This document shows positions 1 through 7,225 of a stretch of DNA of 19,774 nucleotides, piece by piece. The notes under the pieces are model-generated. The model saw only the letters and a program-made list of their open reading frames with translations. It made no database searches and was not told the DNA's origin. Origin of the DNA: Kingella sp. (in: b-proteobacteria) (GTDB lineage Bacteria; Pseudomonadota; Gammaproteobacteria; Burkholderiales; Neisseriaceae); contig NZ_JAUMZV010000038.1 in assembly GCF_030527935.1 (NCBI RefSeq), positions 1-19,774 of the forward strand, given 5' to 3'. The translations under genes were made by a program, and so were the position numbers. The stretch's first letter is position 1. Each line of letters begins with the position of its first letter.

Positions 1-3
1 TCA

Positions 4-33
4 TTTACGGTATTGTCCTTGAAATACTGTAAA
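4..33 (-). terminator. Possible hairpin downstream of gntK
   Basis: Two 11-base arms (4-14 and 23-33) are complementary apart from one position and enclose an 8-base loop, starting about 30 bases past the gntK stop. There is no clear T-run, so this may be a weak terminator or simply an inverted repeat cut by the window edge. Confidence 0.2.
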
Positions 34-64
34 CAACGCTAGGGATTTCTACACCTAATCTTTA

Positions 65-574
65 TTACGCTTGCGCGTTCACATAGCGCATCACGTCCAC
101 CATCACTTCATCGGGCTTGCCTGCGCTGGTAATCACCACGCCTTGCTCGTTGGCGGCGAGCGGCTGCAAGGTGTCTAGCTGGGATTGAATCATGCTGGCT
201 TTCATGTAGTGCCCTTGCCGCGATTCCATGCGCTCGCGGTTGGCTTCAATGGGCGGCGATAAATGCACAAAATGCACTTCGCCCTGCGCTTGCCGCAGAA
301 TATCGCGGTAGCTGCGTTTGAGCGCGGAGCAGGTAACGATGGTATGGCGTGCGCCGTGTTGCGCTTGCTCGCTCATCCAGTCGCGCAGCCGTTCCAGCCA
401 CGGGCGGCGGTCGTCGTCGTTAAGCGGGATGCCTGCGCCCATTTTGTCGCGGTTGGCTTGGGTGTGGAAATCATCGCCTTCGGCAAAGGGGCAATGCAAC
501 TGCTGTTGCAGGGCTTCGGCAACGGTGGTTTTGCCGCAGCCGCAGATGCCCATGATGATGTAGTGGTGGGTCAT
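65..574 (-). CDS. gntK: Gluconokinase (GntK/IdnK family)
   Basis: Phosphorylates D-gluconate to 6-phosphogluconate with ATP in the cytoplasm, feeding the Entner-Doudoroff or pentose phosphate route. The 169-residue length is typical for this P-loop kinase family. The Walker A loop lies at residues 9-16 (GICGCGKT), followed by the family's GDDFH substrate-region motif near residue 33 and the CSALKRSYRD segment in the middle. The P-loop carries two cysteines where family members usually have serines (GVSGSGKS-like), which is unusual but keeps the lysine. The ATG at 572-574 has an AAAGGAA ribosome site upstream. It lies 190 bp downstream of the gntP permease gene on the same strand, so the two probably form one gluconate-use unit. 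The spacer holds a DUS (about 613-624) and a CCCCTCCAGCGGGAG-type repeat-like stretch. Confidence 0.92.
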   Translation of the reverse strand: MTHHYIIMGICGCGKTTVAEALQQQLHCPFAEGDDFHTQANRDKMGAGIPLNDDDRRPWLERLRDWMSEQAQHGARHTIVTCSALKRSYRDILRQAQGEVHFVHLSPPIEANRERMESRQGHYMKASMIQSQLDTLQPLAANEQGVVITSAGKPDEVMVDVMRYVNAQA

Positions 575-764
575 AAATGGCGTTCCTTTCTAATTGGGGG
601 AGACAGACATTAAGGCAGCCTGAAAATCGTCCCGATAAAATGTGAAGCTACTTTTGCGGATGGGAGCGGCTGTTTGTTGAACCTGCCACCCCCATCCGAA
701 TCTTCCCCCTCCAGCGGGAGAAGGAACAGATGGCAGAATTTTTAATTTACGCGGCTGGATAAAA

Positions 765-2153
765 TCACTCCAATAGCGCGACTGCGCCCGCTGATAGCGC
801 AAAGCCAATCAGCGCAATCAAGGTTTGATTGACTGTCCATGTTTTCAGCGTGGTCGCCACGTCTAAATTGAGCAGTCGCCCCACCAGCCAGAAGCCTGAA
901 TCGTTCACATGGCTGGCGGCGACTGAACCTGCGGCGGTGGCCAGCACCACGCCCGCCAGTTGCCAATCGTTATAGCCAGCGGCGGCAACGGCGTTTGCCA
1001 TCAAGCCAGCGGCGGTGGTTAGGGCGACGGTTGCCGAGCCTTGCGCGATGCGCAGTGCCAACGCCACCAAAAAGCAGCCGAGCAACACGGGCACGCCCAG
1101 ATGCGCCATGCTGTCTTTGAGCGCGTCGCCAATGTCCGATGCGCGTAACACGCCGCCGAACATCCCGCCCGCGCCTGTAATCAGGATAACGGAGCAAACC
1201 GGCCCGAGTGTGCTATCCAGCGTTTTTTCCAACGCGCTGCCGTTCATGCCGCGTTTGGTGCCGAGAAAATACATCGCCGCCAACAACGAAATCAGCAAGG
1301 CAACGGGTGTGCTGCCGACCATACGCAAGAATTGCACGGTGGGCGATTTGCCATCCACCCAGCCTGATGCGCTGGCCATGTGCAAGCCTGTGTTCAAGAA
1401 AATCAACAGCATGGGAATCATCATCAGCGACACCACCAAACCTGCGCTGGCGGGGGTTTGCGGCTGGTCGTTGTCTTGTTTGCCGCCTGCGAGCAAATCG
1501 GGCACGCTGATGGGGAACATTTTGTCTGCCGCCAAGCCCCATGCGTAGCCGCTAATCAGCCATGTGAACACGGCGATGGGGATGCCCAAAATCAAAATGT
1601 AGCCCAAATTTGCGCCGTATAACTCGGCGGCGGTAATCGGACCGGGATGTGGCGGCAGGAAAACGTGCATCACGGAAAACGCGCCGATAGACGGCAAAGC
1701 ATACGCCAGCACGGTGGCTTTCATGCGCCGCGCCACGGCGAACACGATGGGCAGCATCACCACTAAGCCCGCGTCAAAGAAAATGGGGAAGCCAAACAGC
1801 AGCGATGCCACGCCCAGCGCAAACGGGGCGCGTTTTTCGCCAAAGGTGCGAATCATGGCATCGGCAAGCGATTGCGCCCCGCCCGATGTTTCCACCAGCC
1901 GCCCGAGCATTGCGCCTAGGCTGACCAAAATCGCCACACCGCCGAGCGTGCCACCCAAGTTTTTCAGCAGCACATCGTTCACAATGGCTTGCGCGGGGAT
2001 GTCTGTTGCCAGCGCAGTAAGCAGGCTGACCACCGTGAGCGTGAGCAGCGCGTGCACACGCCAGCGGATAATCATCAATAAAATTAAGGCGATGGCTGCG
2101 GCGGCAATCAGCAGCAGCGTGCCTGAGCTTAGGGTTTGATGCCAATCGTTCAT
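765..2153 (-). CDS. gntP: Gluconate permease, GntP family
   Basis: Inner-membrane gluconate:H+ symporter of the GntP/GntT family, 462 residues. Nearly the whole protein is hydrophobic, with about 12-14 membrane segments. The conserved region FGFPIFFDAGLVVMLPI, a loop with VFLPPHPGPITAAE, and the C-terminal HVNDSGFWLV motif are diagnostic of the family. I chose the ATG at 2151-2153 because AGGAG (2164-2168) lies just upstream and MNDWHQ begins a normal family N-terminus. A longer frame starting with GTG at 2213 would run into a miniature repeat element. gntK follows 190 bp downstream on the same strand, supporting gluconate as substrate, although related sugar acids cannot be excluded. The promoter is not obvious. 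A Correia-like element ends about 50 bp upstream. Confidence 0.9.
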   Translation of the reverse strand: MNDWHQTLSSGTLLLIAAAAIALILLMIIRWRVHALLTLTVVSLLTALATDIPAQAIVNDVLLKNLGGTLGGVAILVSLGAMLGRLVETSGGAQSLADAMIRTFGEKRAPFALGVASLLFGFPIFFDAGLVVMLPIVFAVARRMKATVLAYALPSIGAFSVMHVFLPPHPGPITAAELYGANLGYILILGIPIAVFTWLISGYAWGLAADKMFPISVPDLLAGGKQDNDQPQTPASAGLVVSLMMIPMLLIFLNTGLHMASASGWVDGKSPTVQFLRMVGSTPVALLISLLAAMYFLGTKRGMNGSALEKTLDSTLGPVCSVILITGAGGMFGGVLRASDIGDALKDSMAHLGVPVLLGCFLVALALRIAQGSATVALTTAAGLMANAVAAAGYNDWQLAGVVLATAAGSVAASHVNDSGFWLVGRLLNLDVATTLKTWTVNQTLIALIGFALSAGAVALLE

Positions 2154-2201
2154 GGGGAGTTTCTCCTGTTGTAGGGATGGGGTTATGGAAAATATTTTTA
2201 T

Positions 2202-2354
2202 TAGTCGCTCCACACAGCCTTATACAGCGTTGGCTCGCCCACCACGGGCGAAATGGTTTGTTGCCAAATCAGAGATTTGGACAAAGCCAGTTTTGCTGTA
2301 CTACTTGTACTATCTGCGGCTCGCCGCCTTGTATAAGACTGTGTGAAACGACTA
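2202..2354. mobile_element. Correia-like miniature element with TAGTCG ends
   Basis: A 153-bp element has imperfect 25-bp terminal inverted repeats, TAGTCGCTCCACACAG at the left and CTGTGTGAAACGACTA at the right, with TA at both outer edges as expected of a TA target duplication. It has no coding capacity. Internal stems include CGCCC/GGGCG and CCAAATC/GATTTGG. The core at 2293-2333 is almost identical (39 matches over 41 positions, one indel) to the core of the Correia-type element at 19182-19286, although the ends differ. It lies about 50 bp upstream of gntP and could affect its transcription. Confidence 0.7.
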
Positions 2355-2457
2355 TTAGAAATAGCAACTTGCGTTTTGCCATTGCGACTGGAGCTTGCGC
2401 CCTGCCCTAATGGGCGGAATGGCTGATGCAGGTTGGGGATATTATGGCATTGATATA

Positions 2458-2619
2458 AGAACCTGTATTCACTATTTGCATAGGCATCTTTTATGCCCTA
2501 AAAACGCGGCTACTGCGTTAAAAATGCTCGCAAGGTGTCCAACCTTGCTGCGCTTTTTGCCTTGTATCCGCGCTTTTATGCCATAAAATCTACCTATGCA
2601 AATAGTGAATACAGGTTCT
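2458..2619. mobile_element. 162-bp inverted-repeat miniature element, copy 1
   Basis: This element has perfect 27-bp terminal inverted repeats beginning AGAACCTGTATTCACTATTT. A second copy of the same length lies at 11980-12141. The interior contains an imperfect stem around CGCAAGG...CCTTGCTGCG and the string GCCTTGTATCCGC. There is no open frame of note. It is probably a non-autonomous transposable element, and no matching transposase is in the window. Confidence 0.75.
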
Positions 2620-2715
2620 AAAGATTTGTTTAGAATTTTTGGTTATGGTTAAGCGGTGGGCGGTTATGAGCACGGCGATGGATTGGGCGGGATTGCGGGT
2701 GTTCAACTCATTGCA

Positions 2716-2794
2716 AAAGGCAGCCTGAAAACGTATTTTGAAATGTTGTTTTAGCTTCGCTGAAACCCGCTTCGCTCGTTTTCAGGCTGCCTTT
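2716..2794. repeat. Inverted DUS pair with 18-bp arms
   Basis: Arms at 2716-2733 and 2777-2794 are perfect complements over 18 bp (DUS plus flanking bases) and are separated by 43 bases. It might act as a terminator, but the loop is long and no gene ends nearby. Confidence 0.5.
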
Positions 2795-2839
2795 AACTGT
2801 GTGTGCAGCGGATGTGTACGCCCTACTCTGCTTATGCAA

Positions 2840-2879
2840 AGGCAGCCTGAAAACGGTTCTAGCTATTTTCAGGCTGCCT
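2840..2879 (-). terminator. DUS hairpin terminator downstream of purL
   Basis: Two inverted DUS copies give a perfect 14-bp stem (2840-2853 and 2866-2879) with a 12-base loop, about 108 bases past the purL stop. Read on the minus strand, the stem is followed by TTTGC. Paired DUS are known to serve as terminators in Neisseria. Confidence 0.5.
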
Positions 2880-2986
2880 AAAATGATGGCGTGTAACGAT
2901 GCTTGATGGTGCGTGGCAAAGCTACATTCTACTTGTACCGTTTATCGTTTTCAGGCTGTCTCTGCTTACCCTGCCCTACCCCAACA

Positions 2987-5900
2987 CTACCCCAACGCCT
3001 TTCTCGCCCCCGCAAACAAGCGATACCAGCCCGCTAGTTCGCTGTCTTTCCAGCTTTCAGGCTGCCAGCTCATTTGCGCGGTACGGAAGGTGCGCTCGGG
3101 GTGCGGCATCATAATGGTTACGCGCCCATCGGCGGTGGTGATGCCTGCGATGCCGTTGGGCGAGCCGTTGGGATTGAGCGGATAGGTTTGGGTAACTTCG
3201 CCCAAGCCGTCAATGTATTGCAGGGCGATGGCTAAATCGGGTGGCACGCTGTTGCCCGCGCCCAAGTGGGTAAAATCGGCGCGCCCTTCGCCGTGGCTCA
3301 CCACCACGGGCAACGCGCTGCCTGCCATTTCTGCCAAAATCAGCGATGGCGATTTGGGCACGCGCACCATGCTAAACCGCGCTTCAAACTGCTCGGATTC
3401 GTTGCGTTTGAATTTTGCCCAATGGTTTGCATGGGGGATGATTTCGGCAAGGTTGCTCATCATTTGGCAGCCGTTGCACACGCCTAGGCTTAATGTGTCG
3501 GGGCGGGCGAAAAAGGCGGCGAACATATCGCGCAGCTTGGCGTTGAACAAAATGGTTTTCGCCCAACCTTCGCCCGCGCCCAGCACATCACCGTAGCTAA
3601 ACCCGCCGCAAGCCGCCAGCATTTGAAAATCGGCAAGGTCAAAACGCCCATTGAGCAAGTCGGACATATGCACGTCATACGCATCAAAGCCCGCGCGGTG
3701 AAACGCCGCCGCCATTTCCACTTGCCCGTTTACGCCTTGTTCGCGCAACACGGCGATTTTGGGTTTTCCCACTATGGGGGCTTCCTGCGGTCGCAGGCTG
3801 CCTGAAAGATAGGGCGCGGCAAGATTGTCTTGCAAATCAAAGGTTAAATCGGCGAACAATTGGCTGCGTGCATTGTCGTTGAGCAGGGCAAATTCGCTGT
3901 CGGCGCAGGCGGGGTTATCGCGCAGGCGTTGGATGTGGTGGCTGGTTTGTTGCCATGCGCGTTGCAAATCCGCCAAGTCAAATTCGTGTTCATCAATGCG
4001 GATTTGCTTGCTTTCAGGCTGCGGTGTGCCGATTTGATACAGCGTTTCGGCAAAATGATGCTGTTCAAACAGGGCTTGCACATAGTGCAAATCGGCAGTC
4101 TGAATTTGAATCACCGCGCCCAGTTCTTCGTTAAACAAAATGGCTTGGTCGCTCAAATTGTTCACCAGCCGCTCCATGGCAAAATCGTCTTGCAGATTGA
4201 TGTTCGCGCCAAAACGCGCGGCAAACGCCATTTCCGCCAGCGTGGCAAACAAGCCGCCATCGCTGCGGTCATGATACGCCAGCAATTTGTTTTCGCGCAC
4301 CAGCTGCTGCATCACGTCATAAAACGCTTTCAGGCTGCCTATATCGTCCACATCGGGCGTTTCGCCGCCCAAATCATTCCACACTTGCCCCAACGCCGAG
4401 CCGCCCATCCGCGCCCTGCCCAAGCCCAAATCAACCAGCAGCAACACGCTGTCTTTCACGTTTTTCAGCTCGGGGGTAACGGTTTGGCGCACATCTTGCA
4501 CGGGCGCAAACGCCGAAACAATCAGCGACAACGGCGACACAACGGATTTTTGCGCCGCGCCATCCTGCCACACGGTTTTCATGGAAAGGCTGTCTTTGCC
4601 CACAGGAATGCTCACGCCCAACGCCTGACACGCCTGCGACACGGCTTGAACCGTGCGATACAGTTTTTCGTCTTCGCCCGCCACGCCGCAAGCCGCCATC
4701 CAGTTGGCGGAAAATTTGATGTTGCCGATGTTGCCAATAGGGGTTGCCGCGATGTTGGTGATGGCTTCGCCCAACGCCATGCGCCCCGAAGCAGGCGCGT
4801 TTGCCAGAGCCAGCGCGGGTTTTTCGCCCATGCTCATCGCTTCGCCGCGCGTGGTATCAAAGCCCATCAGGGTTACGGCGCAATCGGCAACAGGCGTTTG
4901 CCACGCGCCAACCATTTGGTCGCGATGGGTTAAGCCGCCTACGCTGCGGTCGCCAATGGTAATCAGGAAATTTTTAGCGGCAACGGCGGGCAGGCGCAGC
5001 ACGCGATACACGCTTTCGCGCAAATCGTATTGCGCGGCGTTAAAGGCGTTTTCAGGCTGCCTTACGGTGTTGTCGCTGCGCGTGGTTTTGGGCAGTTTGC
5101 CCAGCAACACATTGAGCGGCAAATCAACAGGGCTGTTGTCAAACACATCATCGCGCATGCGCAAATGCCCGTCATCGGTAGCCGTGCCGACTACGGCAAA
5201 TGGGCAACGCTCGCGTTCGCAGATGGCGCGGAAAGTGTCCAAATCATCGGGCAAAATCGCCAGCACATAACGCTCTTGCGATTCGTTGCACCAAATTTGC
5301 AAGGGCGACAAGCCGTGCTCTTCCAGCGGCACATCACGCAGCCTGAAAATCGCGCCACGCCCCGCATCGTTCACCAATTCGGGGAACGCGTTGGACAGCC
5401 CGCCCGCGCCCACATCGTGAATAGAAATAATCGGATTGGCATCGCCCAGCTGCCAGCAGCGGTCTATTACTTCTTGCGCACGGCGTTCCATTTCGGGGTT
5501 GCCGCGTTGCACCGAGTCAAAATCCAAATCTGCGCTGTTGCTGCCTGTTGCCATAGAAGAAGCCGCGCCGCCGCCCAAGCCAATCAGCATCCCCGCGCCG
5601 CCCAGTTGCACCAGCAACGCGCCTGCGGGGATTTCGTTTTTGTGCGACTGCGCCGCTTGGATATTGCCCAAGCCGCCCGCAATCATAATCGGCTTGTGGT
5701 AGCCATACACTTGCTGGTTAAAGGTTTGCTCAAAGGTGCGGAAATAGCCCAGCAAGTTGGGGCGACCAAATTCATTGTTAAACGCTGCGCCGCCAATGGG
5801 GGCTTCAAGCATAATGTCCAGCGCGGATGAAATGCGGTTGGGCTTGCCGTAATCGCGCTCCCAAGGCAGCCTGAAATCGGGAATTTGCAAATTGGACACG

Positions 5901-6910
5901 GTGAAGCCTGTTAGCCCTGCTTTGGGGCGTGCGCCGCGCCCTGTTGCGCCTTCATCGCGGATTTCGCCGCCCGCGCCTGTTGCCGCGCCTGCAAAGGGGG
6001 CGATGGCGGTGGGGTGGTTGTGGGTTTCCACTTTCATCAAAATATGCGTGTTTTCGCTGTGGAAATCGTAGGCTTGGTTGCGCGCCGCGCTGGGGTAAAA
6101 CCGCCCGATGGTTGCGCCTTCGATGATGGAAGAATTGTCTTTATAGGCGACAATCGTGCCGCTGGGGCTGGCTTCGTGGGTGTCGCGTATCAGGCGAAAC
6201 AGCGATTTGGCTTGCTTTTCGCCGTTGAGCACAAAATCGGCGTTGAAAATTTTGTGCCGACAATGCTCGCTGTTGGCTTGGGCGAACATCATCAGTTCTA
6301 CGTCTGTTGGGTTGCGGTTCAACGCGCGGTAGTTTTCCTGCAGATAGTCCACTTCATCGGGCGACAGTGCCAAGCCCATTTCGGTGTTGGCGGCGAGCAG
6401 CGCGTCTTTGCCACCGCCCAAAATATCCACGCTGGCGCATGGTGGGTTATCGTGTTGCGCAAAGAGCTGCTCGGCAGCCTGAAAACTGGGCAGCACGCTT
6501 TCGGTCATTCTATCGTGCAACAGGGTTGCCCATGCGGCGCGTTCATCCGTTTTCAGGCTGCCTGAAAGATGCACCGCCATGCCGCGCTCTATGCGCTCAA
6601 TGCGGGTTAAACCGCAGTTGTGCGCGATGTTGGTGGCTTTGGACGACCACGGCGAAATTGTGCCGATGCGCGGGGTGATTAAAAAAAGGCTTTGCGTGGC
6701 ATCTGGGGGGGTTACCCGTTCAGCAGCCAGCAAAGCCTTTAATTGCAACGCATCCGCATCTGATAGCGGCGCATCCGATGCCACAAAATACCAATATTCG
6801 CTTGCAATAGCGTTTTCAGGCAGCCCGAGCGATTGGGCTTTTTGCAGCAATTTGTTGATGCGGAAAGCAGAAAGCGCGGTTTCGCCGCGAAAAGCAGTAA
6901 CAACAGACAT
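2987..6910 (-). CDS. purL: Phosphoribosylformylglycinamidine synthase, long form
   Basis: Converts FGAR, glutamine and ATP to FGAM in de novo purine synthesis, in the cytoplasm. The 1307 residues match the single-chain form of proteobacteria: a PurS-like N-terminal part (about 1-150), a linker with NSEHCRHKIF, the two-lobed ATP-using synthetase region, and a C-terminal glutaminase domain. The glutaminase nucleophile is Cys1145 in GVCNGCQ, with His1270 and Glu1272 in PHPERTF completing the triad. These positions sit about ten residues later than in E. coli PurL. The reading frame is intact. Several DUS copies are read through as coding sequence, such as LSGSLK and LSGSLR. The ribosome site is weak. 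A good -10 box lies at 6952-6957. It is divergent from pqiB and stands alone as a transcription unit. Confidence 0.97.
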   Translation of the reverse strand: MSVVTAFRGETALSAFRINKLLQKAQSLGLPENAIASEYWYFVASDAPLSDADALQLKALLAAERVTPPDATQSLFLITPRIGTISPWSSKATNIAHNCGLTRIERIERGMAVHLSGSLKTDERAAWATLLHDRMTESVLPSFQAAEQLFAQHDNPPCASVDILGGGKDALLAANTEMGLALSPDEVDYLQENYRALNRNPTDVELMMFAQANSEHCRHKIFNADFVLNGEKQAKSLFRLIRDTHEASPSGTIVAYKDNSSIIEGATIGRFYPSAARNQAYDFHSENTHILMKVETHNHPTAIAPFAGAATGAGGEIRDEGATGRGARPKAGLTGFTVSNLQIPDFRLPWERDYGKPNRISSALDIMLEAPIGGAAFNNEFGRPNLLGYFRTFEQTFNQQVYGYHKPIMIAGGLGNIQAAQSHKNEIPAGALLVQLGGAGMLIGLGGGAASSMATGSNSADLDFDSVQRGNPEMERRAQEVIDRCWQLGDANPIISIHDVGAGGLSNAFPELVNDAGRGAIFRLRDVPLEEHGLSPLQIWCNESQERYVLAILPDDLDTFRAICERERCPFAVVGTATDDGHLRMRDDVFDNSPVDLPLNVLLGKLPKTTRSDNTVRQPENAFNAAQYDLRESVYRVLRLPAVAAKNFLITIGDRSVGGLTHRDQMVGAWQTPVADCAVTLMGFDTTRGEAMSMGEKPALALANAPASGRMALGEAITNIAATPIGNIGNIKFSANWMAACGVAGEDEKLYRTVQAVSQACQALGVSIPVGKDSLSMKTVWQDGAAQKSVVSPLSLIVSAFAPVQDVRQTVTPELKNVKDSVLLLVDLGLGRARMGGSALGQVWNDLGGETPDVDDIGSLKAFYDVMQQLVRENKLLAYHDRSDGGLFATLAEMAFAARFGANINLQDDFAMERLVNNLSDQAILFNEELGAVIQIQTADLHYVQALFEQHHFAETLYQIGTPQPESKQIRIDEHEFDLADLQRAWQQTSHHIQRLRDNPACADSEFALLNDNARSQLFADLTFDLQDNLAAPYLSGSLRPQEAPIVGKPKIAVLREQGVNGQVEMAAAFHRAGFDAYDVHMSDLLNGRFDLADFQMLAACGGFSYGDVLGAGEGWAKTILFNAKLRDMFAAFFARPDTLSLGVCNGCQMMSNLAEIIPHANHWAKFKRNESEQFEARFSMVRVPKSPSLILAEMAGSALPVVVSHGEGRADFTHLGAGNSVPPDLAIALQYIDGLGEVTQTYPLNPNGSPNGIAGITTADGRVTIMMPHPERTFRTAQMSWQPESWKDSELAGWYRLFAGARKALG

Positions 6911-6951
6911 GGTCTCAATCTTTCATCAGACAAGGGTTGGAGAAAGGGCGG

Positions 6952-6957
6952 ATTATA
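6952..6957 (-). promoter_or_regulatory. Probable -10 box of purL
   Basis: Read on the minus strand this is a perfect TATAAT followed by CCGCC, about 42 bases upstream of the purL ATG. No good -35 box is seen at 16-18 bases. I see no clear PurR operator. Confidence 0.55.
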
Positions 6958-7008
6958 CGCGAGTTTCATTGCCCGCATGATGTGGCAGCCTGAAAAATTA
7001 GAACCCTT

Positions 7009-7149
7009 AGAACCCATGTTAATATTCATTTTGGTGCGGATACAAGGCGACTTCAAGCCAATAGCGAGACTATTGGCGCAGGAGTTCAACGCCGTAGCCG
7101 TGCCAAAAGGGATAAAAAAATGGCGATGATGTTTTTGAATATGGGTTCT
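7009..7149. mobile_element. 141-bp inverted-repeat miniature element
   Basis: The ends are AGAACCCATGTTAATATTCA at the left and the complement of AGAACCCATATTCA at the right, so the terminal repeats match if a short insertion is allowed. A second AGAACCC begins at 7000. Inside is a perfect stem CCAATAG/CTATTGG. The complement contains GCCTTGTATCCGC, also present in the 162-bp elements, and a GGCTACGGCGTT block like theirs. It has no coding capacity and sits between the divergent purL and pqiB genes. Confidence 0.55.
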
Positions 7150-7177
7150 TAACCATTTTGCGGTAAACTAGCGATTT

Positions 7178-7205
7178 TTTTCAGGCTGCCTATTTTCAGG
7201 CTGCC
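7178..7205 (-). repeat. Two tandem DUS before pqiB
   Basis: Two copies of TTTTCAGGCTGCC lie head-to-tail (7178-7191 and 7193-7205), separated by one base and ending about 20 bases before the pqiB start codon. They therefore occupy the likely leader of its mRNA. Confidence 0.7.
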
Positions 7206-7225
7206 CTTTTATTATTGATTATCGT

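Larger units (their letters stand above)
2154..2986. other. Gene-free spacer between gntP and purL
   Basis: This spacer of about 830 bp has no credible gene. It holds a 153-bp Correia-like element, a 162-bp inverted-repeat element, two inverted DUS pairs and a single degenerate DUS near 2950. Short frames here run through the repeats and have no ribosome site or recognisable product. Stretches 2355-2457 and 2620-2714 show nothing I can identify. Confidence 0.7.
6911..7225. other. Divergent purL/pqiB control region
   Basis: This gene-free stretch of about 315 bp contains the purL -10 box, one DUS at about 6984, the miniature element at 7009-7149 and two tandem DUS before pqiB. Any pqiB promoter must lie between the element and the start codon or inside the element. 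TAAACT at 7164-7169 is a weak -10 candidate. Confidence 0.6.

Noticed and set aside
2154..2213. Upstream-extended start for gntP at 2213
   Set aside because: It would use GTG within a miniature element and add 20 residues unlike the family. The ATG at 2153 has a good AGGAG site.
2202..2354. Outward promoters inside the TAGTCG element driving gntP
   Set aside because: TATAAG boxes exist near both ends, but no -35 box sits at a workable distance, so I do not call a promoter.
2177..2586. Short plus-strand frames downstream of gntP's start
   Set aside because: They run through the two miniature elements and reappear with the second copy at 11857-12330, so they reflect the repeats rather than a gene.
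3860..4933. 357-codon open frame on the plus strand opposite purL
   Set aside because: It is antisense to the well-conserved purL, rich in His/Arg/Gln as expected for a GC-biased shadow frame, and has no recognisable domain.
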